IMG/VR virus record: IMGVR_UViG_3300022937_000009
Span: 1 to 64,000 of that record
Reading direction: 5' to 3' (one strand)
Source of the DNA: a virus
Length of the DNA: 64,000 nucleotides
The notes under the pieces are model-generated. The model was not told the origin of the DNA and did no database searches. It was given only the letters and a program-made list of their open reading frames with translations. Numbering within the stretch: position 1 is the stretch's first letter; every line of letters begins with the position of its first letter. Shown in pieces: positions 15,613-24,016 of this stretch. The translations under genes and the position numbers were made by a program.

Positions 15613-18159
15613 ATGACAATGACTTCATTTTACACTTCCGTAGAACGTTACGGTAAGAATATTTTATGGCGAGGATACGAGAACGGTAAACGTTTTTCGT
15701 ATCGTGTTCCATTTAAGCCTACGCTTTATTTGCATACACCTAAGAAAGGTGGTGATTTCAAGTCGTTGATTGGTGGTAAATCTCTCCATCCTCAAAAATT
15801 TGGTGAAATGCGAGAAGCTAAAAACTTTGTTGAAGAGTACAAAGGTGTAGCAGGTTTTGAAGTATATGGTTCAACAAACTTCATTACTCAATTTATTCAA
15901 GAACATTATCCAGAAGAAGTAAGATTTAATATTTCAGATGTTAACATCGTATCTTTCGATATCGAGGTTGATATTCGTGATGGATTTGCTGATATCGAAC
16001 AAGCAAATAATGAAATTACTTCTATCGCATATAAATCATCTAAGTCTAAAAAATATTTCCTACTTGGTCGTAAAGAATACGATAAAACAAAAACAATAAC
16101 TGGTATTGATCCTGATGACATTGTTTTTGCGCAGTTCGATACTGAAGTTCAACTTCTCCAAGGATTTATTAAACTATGGACCGCTGACTATCCAGACATC
16201 GTGACTGGTTGGAACGTTGAATACTTTGATATTCAATATATCGTAACACGTATCATAAGACTACTTGGTGAAGAATCTGCAAAGAAACTTTCACCTTGGA
16301 AATTGATTGATCAAAGACGTCGTGAAGTATTTGGTAAAGTACAATCAACGTACAAAATTTCTGGTATGTCTGTAATTGACTACATGGATGCTTTTAAAAA
16401 GTTTGGTTATAAGTATGGTCCACAAGAATCATATAAACTTGACCATATTGCTCATGTTATTCTTGGTGAAAAGAAACTTGATTATTCTGAATATGGCTCA
16501 TTGACTGCATTATATGATGAAAACCCACAACTCTATCTTGACTATAACTTAAAAGATACACACCTCATTCAAAGAATGGAAGAAGAAACATCTCTTCTCG
16601 CGTTAGTTATGACAGTTGCTTATGGTGGTGGTGTAAACTTTGGTGATGCGTTTGGTACTGTAGGAATTTGGGAATCAACTATCTATCGTAGATTAATTAA
16701 AGATAAAGTTGTGCCTCCTATTAAAGACTCTCCTGGAATTCGTCAAGGTGAACTTGTAGGTGGTTATGTAAAAGATCCAAAACCTGGAATGTATCCGTGG
16801 GTTGTATCATTTGACTTAAACTCTCTATATCCACATCTTATGTTGCAATACAATATGTCACCTGAAACATATATGCCGCAGGAAAGAGAAGTAGTAACAC
16901 AAGACATGGTACTCAATGGTGATTTTAAAAATACAAATCCAAATATGTCTGTTGCTGCAAATGGTGTCTGTTTTAGAAACGATAAGGTTGGTATTATTCC
17001 AAGTATCATTGACGAATACTATAATAATCGTTCTGTAATTAAGAAACAAATGATTGCAGTCGAACAGCAATTCGAGATTGAAACAGATCCTGCTGAAAAG
17101 AAAAGACTCAAACGAGAAATGAATCAACTTCATAATTCTCAAATGTCAATCAAGATTGCTATGAACTCTCTTTATGGCGCAACAGCAAATATCTACTTCC
17201 TATATTATATTAACGAAATGGCGGAAGCAATTACTACATCTGGTCAATTAAGTATTCGATATGCTCAAAAATCTGTAAATGAATATCTCAATAAGATACT
17301 CAACACAGAAAATAAAGATTATATTGTGTATATCGATACCGATTCGATTTATGTAAACTTTAGTCCATTAGTAAAAGAAGTATTTGGTACAGTAGACATT
17401 GACCGTAAGCAAGGTGAAGAATTCTTAGACAAAGTTTGTTCTACAAAGATTGAACAAGTTATTGAAGCTGGTTATGAAAAGCTTCGATCTGACATGGGTG
17501 CTTATCGTAATGCGATGGTAATGAAACGAGAAAAGATTACTGATCGTTCTATCTTTATCGCAAAGAAAAGATACATTTTGAATACACTTAATAGTGAAGG
17601 TGTTCATTATGAAAAACCAAAAGTTTCTGTTACTGGTCTTGAATCAGTAAGATCATCGACACCACAAGTTTGTCGTGATAAGATGAAAGATATATTTGAA
17701 GTAATACTCGGTGGTGATGAAGAAGCAACACAAAAATTTATTGCTAACTTCCGTACTGAATTTAGAAAACTTCCACCTGAAGAAATTGCTAAAACTTCAG
17801 GCACAGACAATATCAATAAATATATGGACAAAGTCAACCTATACAAAAAAGGTTGCCCTATGCATGTAAGAGGATGTATTCTTTATAATCACTTCCTTGA
17901 ACAGCATAAGTTGAATAAGAAATATGAAAAGATTCAGTCAGGTGATAAGATTAAATTCTTATACCTTAAAGTACCGAATCCAATACGTGAGAATATGATT
18001 TCATTTCCTGGTGTACTTCCGAAAGAACTCGGCTTAGACAAGTATATTGATTATGATACACAATTCTCAAAAGTATTTCTCAGTCCAGTAGAGAACATTA
18101 TCGAACCTCTTGGCTGGAAATCAGAAAAAGTAAATACAATCGAGGATTTTTTCACATGA
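15613..18159 (+). CDS. 43: DNA polymerase (family B)
   Basis: 848 residues (T4 gp43 has 898). The 3'-5' exonuclease motif VSFDIEVD is near residue 115. Polymerase motif A is SFDLNSLYPHL, motif B KIAMNSLYGA, and motif C YIDTDSIYV with the two catalytic Asps. It ends in a clamp-binding-like tail (IEDFFT). It replicates the genome with clamp gp45 and loader gp44/62. ATG at 15613 is used; a second ATG two codons on is possible. The stop overlaps the next gene by four bases (ATGA). Confidence 0.97.
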   Translation: MTMTSFYTSVERYGKNILWRGYENGKRFSYRVPFKPTLYLHTPKKGGDFKSLIGGKSLHPQKFGEMREAKNFVEEYKGVAGFEVYGSTNFITQFIQEHYPEEVRFNISDVNIVSFDIEVDIRDGFADIEQANNEITSIAYKSSKSKKYFLLGRKEYDKTKTITGIDPDDIVFAQFDTEVQLLQGFIKLWTADYPDIVTGWNVEYFDIQYIVTRIIRLLGEESAKKLSPWKLIDQRRREVFGKVQSTYKISGMSVIDYMDAFKKFGYKYGPQESYKLDHIAHVILGEKKLDYSEYGSLTALYDENPQLYLDYNLKDTHLIQRMEEETSLLALVMTVAYGGGVNFGDAFGTVGIWESTIYRRLIKDKVVPPIKDSPGIRQGELVGGYVKDPKPGMYPWVVSFDLNSLYPHLMLQYNMSPETYMPQEREVVTQDMVLNGDFKNTNPNMSVAANGVCFRNDKVGIIPSIIDEYYNNRSVIKKQMIAVEQQFEIETDPAEKKRLKREMNQLHNSQMSIKIAMNSLYGATANIYFLYYINEMAEAITTSGQLSIRYAQKSVNEYLNKILNTENKDYIVYIDTDSIYVNFSPLVKEVFGTVDIDRKQGEEFLDKVCSTKIEQVIEAGYEKLRSDMGAYRNAMVMKREKITDRSIFIAKKRYILNTLNSEGVHYEKPKVSVTGLESVRSSTPQVCRDKMKDIFEVILGGDEEATQKFIANFRTEFRKLPPEEIAKTSGTDNINKYMDKVNLYKKGCPMHVRGCILYNHFLEQHKLNKKYEKIQSGDKIKFLYLKVPNPIRENMISFPGVLPKELGLDKYIDYDTQFSKVFLSPVENIIEPLGWKSEKVNTIEDFFT

Positions 18160-18929
18160 GAATAGCAATTATCGCAAATTATCGTACAGCGAGTACGTCG
18201 TTTACATTAAAAAAAGCAGAAGAATATGGTGTGCCTTATAAAGGTGAAATGTTTAGTGATCCAAGACCTTATGATCTAGGTGAAGCAAGAGCAAAATGGC
18301 AATTGATTAATTCACCTTGGAAAGAGATGGAAAAATATCAGGATCCTGTAGAAAGAGAAGCTTGTATAAGTCATGAAAGATTTATAGAACAACTTGAAGC
18401 CGGACACCCATGTTGTTTTAAATTAATTCCAATTCAAGTAAGAAATGAAGAACATGTAAGTAGAATATTGAATGCAGTAGATAGAATCTACTATCTTTAT
18501 AGAAGAGATTTTAGAGCTCAATGTGAAAGTTGGGTTGCAGTAAGACAAGATGGAAACTTTGGTGGTACTGGATTTAAAAGAAATGTAAGAGATTATCTTC
18601 GAAACATGACTGAAAATCAAAGACAAATTCATTTAGCAACAATGGGTAAAGAAGATGAACCTTATAGAATTACTGTTGATTTAGAAGATCAACCAAACTT
18701 TGGTGAGAACGAAAGAGCATTTCCATTAATTCGTGGTCTTGTTGAACGGTATGAAGAAATGGCTAAAATGTATAAAGAGTTTCCTGGTGAACTTGTTTGT
18801 ATGGAAGATTATTTTAAAGGTGAAACATATAATCCATATAATAGAGAAATCACTTGGGTAAAACCAATGCCAATGCCAGAACAATATGAAAACTTTAATG
18901 TCGAATCTTTATTTAAAGAAAAAGGTTGA
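18156..18929 (+). CDS. Sulfotransferase-like protein
   Basis: 257 residues. The N-terminal ANYRTASTSF (7-16) resembles the PAPS 5'-phosphosulfate loop of sulfotransferases, and IYYLYRRDFRAQCESW resembles the 3'-phosphate region. Sulfotransferases move sulfate from PAPS to sugars, lipids or small molecules. A possible PAPS-making kinase is encoded at 11033. It overlaps gene 43 by four bases and is followed by a new promoter, so it is probably co-expressed with the polymerase. Confidence 0.6.
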   Translation: MRIAIIANYRTASTSFTLKKAEEYGVPYKGEMFSDPRPYDLGEARAKWQLINSPWKEMEKYQDPVEREACISHERFIEQLEAGHPCCFKLIPIQVRNEEHVSRILNAVDRIYYLYRRDFRAQCESWVAVRQDGNFGGTGFKRNVRDYLRNMTENQRQIHLATMGKEDEPYRITVDLEDQPNFGENERAFPLIRGLVERYEEMAKMYKEFPGELVCMEDYFKGETYNPYNREITWVKPMPMPEQYENFNVESLFKEKG

Positions 18930-18954
18930 CATTTCAAATAAACTGTGTTATAAT
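18926..18954 (+). promoter_or_regulatory. Promoter for the Sm-like/glutaredoxin/MazG operon
   Basis: TTGACA at 18926, 17 bp, TATAAT at 18949, with TG in the extended position. It overlaps the stop codon of the sulfotransferase-like gene. Confidence 0.85.
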
Positions 18955-18984
18955 AGCTGAAATTAAATTAAAAAGGACTATCTT

Positions 18985-19272
18985 ATGAAAGATATACAAA
19001 TCGTACGACTCTCAACTGGAGAAGAAATAATCGCCAAAGTCGTTTTTGATAAAGGATTCTATACATTAAAAGATGCAATTCTTTTAGTGCCGGCCGGTGA
19101 AGGTAAAATTGGAATGGTTCCATTTGTACCTTACGCAAAAAGACAAGACTTTGTTATTGGTGAAGCACACGTAATGTTTGTTGCGGAACCTGGTGAAGAA
19201 CTTGTAAAAGAAGTTGTAAGAGCAACTTCAGGTATTGAATTAGCCACAGGCCCAGGACTTAAGTTAGTATAA
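18985..19272 (+). CDS. Sm-like (Lsm-fold) protein
   Basis: 95 residues. The N-terminal part VRLSTGEEIIAKVVFDKGFYTLKDAILLV has the Sm1-like strand order, and FVPYA begins the second part. A crystal structure of an Sm-like protein of putative cyanophage origin is known, and this resembles that family. Sm-like rings bind RNA or act as scaffolds; the phage role is unknown. AAAAAGGA is a clear ribosome site. The stop overlaps the glutaredoxin start (TAATG). Confidence 0.6.
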   Translation: MKDIQIVRLSTGEEIIAKVVFDKGFYTLKDAILLVPAGEGKIGMVPFVPYAKRQDFVIGEAHVMFVAEPGEELVKEVVRATSGIELATGPGLKLV

Positions 19273-19496
19273 TGATTACTATATACGGTAAAGAGTCTTG
19301 TGCATATTGTAATATGGCTAAAACATTATGCGAGCAAAAAGGTGTTGAGTATGAATACTTAATGCTTAATGAGGATTATACTCCACCGCAATTTTTTGAA
19401 AAATTTCCATCTGCAAGAACATTTCCGCAGATAGTAGTTGAAGATAAAAATATTGGTGGATATAACGAACTAATGGAGTATTTTGAAAATGAGTAA
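19272..19496 (+). CDS. nrdC: Glutaredoxin
   Basis: 74 residues. The redox site CAYC is at 10-13, followed by the glutaredoxin pattern TFPQI (cis-Pro) and GGYNEL. It reduces ribonucleotide reductase and other disulfides, the role of T4 NrdC. It overlaps the Sm-like stop by one base and the MazG-like start by eight bases. Confidence 0.85.
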   Translation: MITIYGKESCAYCNMAKTLCEQKGVEYEYLMLNEDYTPPQFFEKFPSARTFPQIVVEDKNIGGYNELMEYFENE

Positions 19497-19902
19497 AGAT
19501 TGGGTACAAGATATTCATGACATGCAGACTAAATATCAAACTCGTGAATGGGTTAGATATAGTATGCAAGACGATGAAAAGCTTAAAGAGTTTTTAAAGT
19601 TTAGAATTAACTTTCTCCAAGAAGAACTCGACGAAACAAGAAAAGCATTCAATAATGAAGATGCAGAAGAAATCGTAGATGGTTTAATTGATCTTTGTGT
19701 TGTTGCAATTGGTACATTAGATGCCTATGGTATTGATGCACATAAAGCTTGGGATACAGTTCTCAAAGCAAATATGGCAAAAGAAGTAGGTGTTAAAGAA
19801 ACAAGACCCAATCCACTGGGCGTACCAGATCTTGTAAAACCTGAGGGGTGGACTGCTCCAAGCCATGAAGATAATCATGGTATCTTTCAAGATTTATTTT
19901 AA
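19489..19902 (+). CDS. MazG-like nucleotide pyrophosphohydrolase
   Basis: 137 residues from the ATG at 19489, which overlaps the glutaredoxin stop; a TTG two codons upstream is less likely. The all-alpha NTP pyrophosphatase signature is visible: EELDE, then EEIVDGLIDL with metal-binding acids. The fold includes MazG, dUTPase and T4 gp56 dCTPase. As a dCMP hydroxymethylase is encoded nearby, removal of dCTP is one possible role; ppGpp or dNTP control is another. Confidence 0.7.
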   Translation: MSKDWVQDIHDMQTKYQTREWVRYSMQDDEKLKEFLKFRINFLQEELDETRKAFNNEDAEEIVDGLIDLCVVAIGTLDAYGIDAHKAWDTVLKANMAKEVGVKETRPNPLGVPDLVKPEGWTAPSHEDNHGIFQDLF

Positions 19903-19911
19903 GGATATATT

Positions 19912-20145
19912 ATGAAAACATTTAGAAAAGAATTACTTGCTGTATCAAAACAGCATTTTGAAGCACACGTTGCTAAACATAGAATTAATATTGAAGTTCT
20001 ATTAGAAAATAATGTGGGTGTCGCAGAACATCCAGACGTTATGGAAACAATTGAAAAGGAACTTGCTATTATTGCAGATTATAATGATAAAATTGCAATG
20101 ATTGATAAGTACTTTCACACACCTGAAGCACCAAGACTTCCGTAA
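19912..20145 (+). CDS. Small helical protein of unknown function
   Basis: 77 residues, mostly helical and charged (KELLAVSKQHFEAHVAKH, then METIEKELAIIADYNDKIAMIDKYF). No family recognised. It has AAGGATAT as ribosome site and follows the MazG-like gene by nine bases. Confidence 0.6.
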   Translation: MKTFRKELLAVSKQHFEAHVAKHRINIEVLLENNVGVAEHPDVMETIEKELAIIADYNDKIAMIDKYFHTPEAPRLP

Positions 20146-20164
20146 AAATAATTGAAAAAAACAG

Positions 20165-20193
20165 TTTACTTTTGCGAAAAAGTGTGGTATAAT
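20165..20193 (+). promoter_or_regulatory. Promoter for the Nmad1-dsbA-gene 42 operon
   Basis: TTTACT, 17 bp, TATAAT at 20188, with extended TGG. The -35 is weaker than elsewhere, but spacing and context are the same. Confidence 0.75.
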
Positions 20194-20216
20194 AGTGTCT
20201 ATATTATGGAGATCTT

Positions 20217-20561
20217 ATGAGTAAACAAACCAATCCCGAAGCAGTCAACGTTCTTCAAGAATGTATCGACTTACAGTTGAAAAAATCTCGCGATTATCAA
20301 AATCCAAATTCAACTGTTCAACAAGCAGATTACTACCCTCGTGGTATTGATTCAATCTATGATGTTATGAATGCAAAAATGCTCCGTATGAAATCAGTTA
20401 TGGAAGCAATGCAAAGTGATGACTATAATCCAAATTTCGAATCACTCGAAGATTCAGCAAAAGATTTAATTAATTATTCTGCATTTTTTGTTTCATATTG
20501 TCGTGGTAAAATTCCAGGACAAAATACTAATAATGATGTATACAATAGGAGAATTAAATAA
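20217..20561 (+). CDS. DUF1599 (nucleotide modification associated) protein
   Basis: 114 residues. The ending SAKDLINYSAFFVSYCRGKIPGQ and the early KKSRDYQN and DSIYDVMNAKMLRM match DUF1599, named Nmad1 for its link to DNA-base modification genes in phages. The exact reaction is not known. It heads an operon whose later genes include the dCMP hydroxymethylase, which fits that link. Confidence 0.6.
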   Translation: MSKQTNPEAVNVLQECIDLQLKKSRDYQNPNSTVQQADYYPRGIDSIYDVMNAKMLRMKSVMEAMQSDDYNPNFESLEDSAKDLINYSAFFVSYCRGKIPGQNTNNDVYNRRIK

Positions 20562-20815
20562 TGAGTAATGTGATTATTCCTTCAAGTGATGAAGATAAAA
20601 AAAGAATTAAAGGTGCTATGGAAGAAATGAGTAATTCATTTACTCGAGTAGAAGCCGAACGTTCTTTTCAAAAAGAAGCAATTAATGCTTTAGCCGAAGA
20701 TGTAGATATTCCTAAAAATATTCTACGTAAAATGGCTAGGATTTATCATAAACAAAATCTACCCGCAGTTGTAGCTGAACTTGATGATATTGAAACACTA
20801 TTGGAGACCATTTAA
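20561..20815 (+). CDS. dsbA: DsbA-like double-stranded DNA-binding protein
   Basis: 84 residues (T4 DsbA has 89). The core KEAINALAEDVDIPKNILRKMARIYHKQN aligns in pattern with T4 DsbA (helices ending in LYHKDN). T4 DsbA binds DNA near late promoters. It overlaps the preceding stop (TAATG) and the next start in the same way. Confidence 0.6.
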   Translation: MSNVIIPSSDEDKKRIKGAMEEMSNSFTRVEAERSFQKEAINALAEDVDIPKNILRKMARIYHKQNLPAVVAELDDIETLLETI

Positions 20816-21018
20816 TGCCTAGAAAAGTTTGTGTTATTGAAGTAGTAGATCCAGAAGCAAATGAAGAAGAAGTTGCAGTTGCTGGTAAATTCTGGGTCAA
20901 ATATTATGAGCTTGAAGAAGGTGAATCTATTGATGATGCTATGGAATCCTATGGAACTTTTGTAGATGATCTTGATTTTCTGCATGAGGATTTTGCAGAA
21001 TGGGCTGAGGAGTTTTAA
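20815..21018 (+). CDS. Small acidic protein
   Basis: 67 residues, strongly acidic (about a third Asp/Glu), no family recognised. It begins with hydrophobic strands (KVCVIEVV) and ends with DFLHEDFAEWAEEF. Start and stop overlap its neighbours by one base each, so it is translated in a coupled series. An acidic DNA-mimic role is possible but unsupported. Confidence 0.55.
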   Translation: MPRKVCVIEVVDPEANEEEVAVAGKFWVKYYELEEGESIDDAMESYGTFVDDLDFLHEDFAEWAEEF

Positions 21019-21692
21019 TGTTAAAAGTAAAAGATATACGTAATCAAATTGTAACCGATTATCTTCAAGGTGATTGGGTTATTGATCGTACAGGTGCTAA
21101 AACAATTGAAGTACTTGGTGCGACATTTATTGCTGACGAGGATTATGTTATTCGTAAACCAGCTTATGAATATATTGAACGTGAACTTCAATGGTATAAA
21201 AGCTGTTCATTAAACGTTAATGATATTCCTGGTAAAACTCCACAAATTTGGTTAGATGTTTCTGATGATAATGGATTCATTAATTCAAATTATGGTTGGT
21301 GTATTTTTACTAAAGAAAATGGTAATCAATACGAAAACGTTTTAAGAGAATTATCTAGGAATCATAACTCTCGTAGAGCAACAATGATCTACAATCGTCC
21401 AAGTATGCATACAGATTATAATGCTAATAATATGAATGACTTTATGTGTACTTACGCAAATACATTCTATATTCGAAATAAGCAATTAATATCTCATTAT
21501 ATTATGAGATCTAATGATGCTGTTTTTGGTTATAATAATGATTATGCATGGGCACGTTATGTTCAATCAAAACTTGCAGATGATCTAGGTGTAGAAGTTG
21601 GTGATTTAATTTGGACCGCTTCTAATTTTCATGTCTACGAAAGACATTTCAACTTTATACAAGACTACATTAATGAGCGTCAAGTGGGATAA
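21018..21692 (+). CDS. 42: dCMP hydroxymethylase (gp42-like)
   Basis: 224 residues (T4 gp42 has 246), similar to gp42 nearly end to end: TGAKTIEVLGATF, ELQWYKS, INSNYGW, RPSMHTDYN, DFMCT, MRSNDAVFG, NNDYAW and HVYERHF. The catalytic Cys is residue 144. Asp175 in NNDYAW corresponds to T4 Asp179, which selects dCMP over dUMP; the Cys-Asp spacing of 31 is the same as in T4. It makes 5-hydroxymethyl-dCMP from dCMP and methylene-tetrahydrofolate. This implies 5hmC in phage DNA or in its nucleotide pool. It overlaps the deaminase gene by 20 bases. Confidence 0.85.
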   Translation: MLKVKDIRNQIVTDYLQGDWVIDRTGAKTIEVLGATFIADEDYVIRKPAYEYIERELQWYKSCSLNVNDIPGKTPQIWLDVSDDNGFINSNYGWCIFTKENGNQYENVLRELSRNHNSRRATMIYNRPSMHTDYNANNMNDFMCTYANTFYIRNKQLISHYIMRSNDAVFGYNNDYAWARYVQSKLADDLGVEVGDLIWTASNFHVYERHFNFIQDYINERQVG

Positions 21693-22125
21693 AAGATTTC
21701 TCGGTTTAGCAAGAGAAATTTCAACATGGAGTAAAGATCCAAGTAAACAAATTGGTGCAGTTTTCGTTTCTGACGAAAGACGCATTCTTGCAACTGGATA
21801 TAATGGCTTTCCACGCAACATTGAAGATACTTTAGATCGATATGAAAATAGAGAAGAAAAGTATAAACTTGTAGTTCATGCTGAACAAAACGCAATATAT
21901 AATGCGACTTATAATGGAATTTCACTAAATAATAGTACATTATATGTTTGGGGATTACCAGTTTGTTCAGAATGTGCAAAAGGTGTTATTCAAGTTGGTA
22001 CTAAACGTATTGTAATGCCTTCAATGATAGATGTTCCAGAAAGATGGATTGAATCTTTTGATAATACAAAAGAGCTTTTTAAAGAAGCATTAGTTGATTA
22101 CGAATTTGTTGACATTTCAGTTTAA
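21673..22125 (+). CDS. cd: dCMP deaminase
   Basis: 150 residues from the ATG at 21673; a longer frame upstream runs inside gene 42. The zinc deaminase motifs are HAEQNAI and PVCSEC. It converts dCMP to dUMP for dTTP synthesis, and so balances the dCMP also used by gp42. The last codons contain the -35 of the next promoter. Confidence 0.9.
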   Translation: MSVKWDKRFLGLAREISTWSKDPSKQIGAVFVSDERRILATGYNGFPRNIEDTLDRYENREEKYKLVVHAEQNAIYNATYNGISLNNSTLYVWGLPVCSECAKGVIQVGTKRIVMPSMIDVPERWIESFDNTKELFKEALVDYEFVDISV

Positions 22126-22137
22126 TTGTGTTATAAT
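22109..22137 (+). promoter_or_regulatory. Promoter for the sugar-nucleotide gene run
   Basis: TTGACA at 22109 (inside the deaminase end), 17 bp, TATAAT at 22132, with extended TG. It lies nine bases before the epimerase start, so the leader is very short or absent. Confidence 0.8.
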
Positions 22138-22145
22138 AGAAAATT

Positions 22146-22928
22146 ATGAATAAAAAAGTTGTAGTAACAGGTGCCGATGGATATATCGGTTCAGTATTAA
22201 GAAAAAAGTTAAGTGAACGCAATGTTCGAGCGGTCTTTTACGATATTAAAGATTGGGATATTACAAAATATTCTAATCCTACTAATCCAACAGTAGATGT
22301 AGTTGTACATTTAGCAGCATTAGTTAAAGTTGGTGAAAGCGTAAAGAATCCATTTGAATATTATAATACTAACATTAATGGAACTAAAAATGTAATTGAT
22401 GCATTTCCAAATGCTAAATTTATATTTGCTTCAACAGGAGCGGCATTTGATCCAACATCACCTTATGCAAGATCAAAAGTAGTTGCAGAAGATATTGTAA
22501 AACAACTTTGTAAAGAATATACGATTTTTAGATTTTATAATGTTGGAGGTGGAGTACCTAACAATCCTGAAGGATTATATGCAGCAACTCAAAATGCAAT
22601 TCAATCAGGAACATTTACAATTTTTGGATCTGATTATGATACTAAAGATGGTACTCCAGTAAGAGATTATGTTCACGTAGAAGATCTTACAGATGCAATT
22701 GTAAAAGCAATTTATGAACCGGCTGCAATGTCAGATTATGAACCGCTTGGATCAGGACAGTCTTATACAGTTAAAGAATACATTGAAGAATTTTTAAGAG
22801 TAAACGGTCCATTATTTGAAGTAAAATATGGAGAAAGAAGAGAAGGTGATAATGCAAAATCTGAAGTACCTTTCAATTCTATGTTTATGAATCCAAAACA
22901 CACACTTGAGGATATAGTTAAATTATGA
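22146..22928 (+). CDS. NAD-dependent sugar epimerase (GalE-like)
   Basis: 260 residues. Extended SDR fold: glycine motif GADGYIGS near the start, VVHLAAL, and catalytic YxxxK (Tyr107, Lys111) in SPYARSK preceded by a TGAA segment. The C-terminal substrate domain is shorter than in GalE (about 330). It probably interconverts nucleotide sugars such as UDP-glucose and UDP-galactose. UDP-galactopyranose mutase follows two genes on. The end overlaps the next gene by four bases. Confidence 0.75.
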   Translation: MNKKVVVTGADGYIGSVLRKKLSERNVRAVFYDIKDWDITKYSNPTNPTVDVVVHLAALVKVGESVKNPFEYYNTNINGTKNVIDAFPNAKFIFASTGAAFDPTSPYARSKVVAEDIVKQLCKEYTIFRFYNVGGGVPNNPEGLYAATQNAIQSGTFTIFGSDYDTKDGTPVRDYVHVEDLTDAIVKAIYEPAAMSDYEPLGSGQSYTVKEYIEEFLRVNGPLFEVKYGERREGDNAKSEVPFNSMFMNPKHTLEDIVKL

Positions 22929-24016
22929 AAAAAATATTAATCACTGGAATGAACAAAGCTCAGTGTACTGAAGACTTTTTTCTAAGACAGCAATTACAAG
23001 TAGTACCTTCTCAATATGCAGTATTACGTTGTCTTAGAGAAATGGGATATGAAGTTGAGCAAAGAGAAGTAGCATTAGGCGAAGATATTTCACACTATGA
23101 TGAAGTAATCTTTTATATGCATAGTCCACAATCTTTCTGTCAAAATTTATATTCTGGATGTTACGCACTATCTCAAAGACCAGATGCTATTCTTGCATTT
23201 GACGATTGGCAGGTTGATCAGATTTATGGTGGTATTCAAGGATTTCGTGGAAACCTTGATGAACCAGAAGACAAAGCATTTAGACAATATCTTTTAGATC
23301 TTCAATGTACACAATATGATATTAACACTCTGAAAAAATACAAAGACAATTTTGTAGCAGCATGTGATATTATGCTAAATAAAGAAAACAGATTGTTAAT
23401 TTCTGCATTTGATCTTGGTGATTTAAGTTTGCTCAATCTCGGTTGGAATCCTGATAAAATATATCGTTTCAATCCTAACCCTTATCACTATAATCGTACT
23501 CCAGATAATGATTTTCTTTCTGGTGTATCAACACTTTTTGGTGGTGGAGTAGAAGTAAAAGATAAAAAATTAGAATGGAACTTTGCTTCGTTAGTACAAA
23601 AGAAAACTCGAAAATGGTTGAAACTTCAAAACATTCAAGAGTGGCCAATGAATATCTATGGTGCAAAGCGCGGTGAAGAAAAATCAGAAAGACTTACTGA
23701 AGACCAAATGTGTAAAGTATATGCAGAACAATGGGGATGTTTAATGCCTGGATATTTCCACTCAGGATCTGGTTGGTGGAGAGCAAGGCCTTTACAGGTT
23801 GCTGATGCAGGAAGTATTCTTATTGGTGATCCTAAAGAATTATTTGTTTACTATCAGGATGAATACTTATCTACACGTATTGCTGAAGATATTGAAGCTA
23901 TGAATGTGAAACAATTACAAGAATTTGCTCAAGGTCAACGCGATGCACTATATAAGCATCATCCTCTAGATAAAGAAAAAACAAGAAGTGAATTTGAAAT
24001 AGTATTAAACGCATGA
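22925..24016 (+). CDS. GT-B-like protein, candidate glycosyltransferase
   Basis: 363 residues; no family is certain. The N-terminus (ILITGMN, QYAVLRCLREMGYEVEQREV, HYDEVIFYMHSPQSF) looks like a Rossmann domain. The second half has GWWRARPLQVADAGSILIGDPKE followed by an all-helical end, as in GT-B enzymes where the Arg/Glu-region binds the nucleotide sugar. Its length and layout resemble T4 beta-glucosyltransferase (351 residues), which modifies 5hmC in DNA; that is an impression by eye. It is packed between the epimerase and the mutase with four-base overlaps. Confidence 0.45.
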   Translation: MKKILITGMNKAQCTEDFFLRQQLQVVPSQYAVLRCLREMGYEVEQREVALGEDISHYDEVIFYMHSPQSFCQNLYSGCYALSQRPDAILAFDDWQVDQIYGGIQGFRGNLDEPEDKAFRQYLLDLQCTQYDINTLKKYKDNFVAACDIMLNKENRLLISAFDLGDLSLLNLGWNPDKIYRFNPNPYHYNRTPDNDFLSGVSTLFGGGVEVKDKKLEWNFASLVQKKTRKWLKLQNIQEWPMNIYGAKRGEEKSERLTEDQMCKVYAEQWGCLMPGYFHSGSGWWRARPLQVADAGSILIGDPKELFVYYQDEYLSTRIAEDIEAMNVKQLQEFAQGQRDALYKHHPLDKEKTRSEFEIVLNA

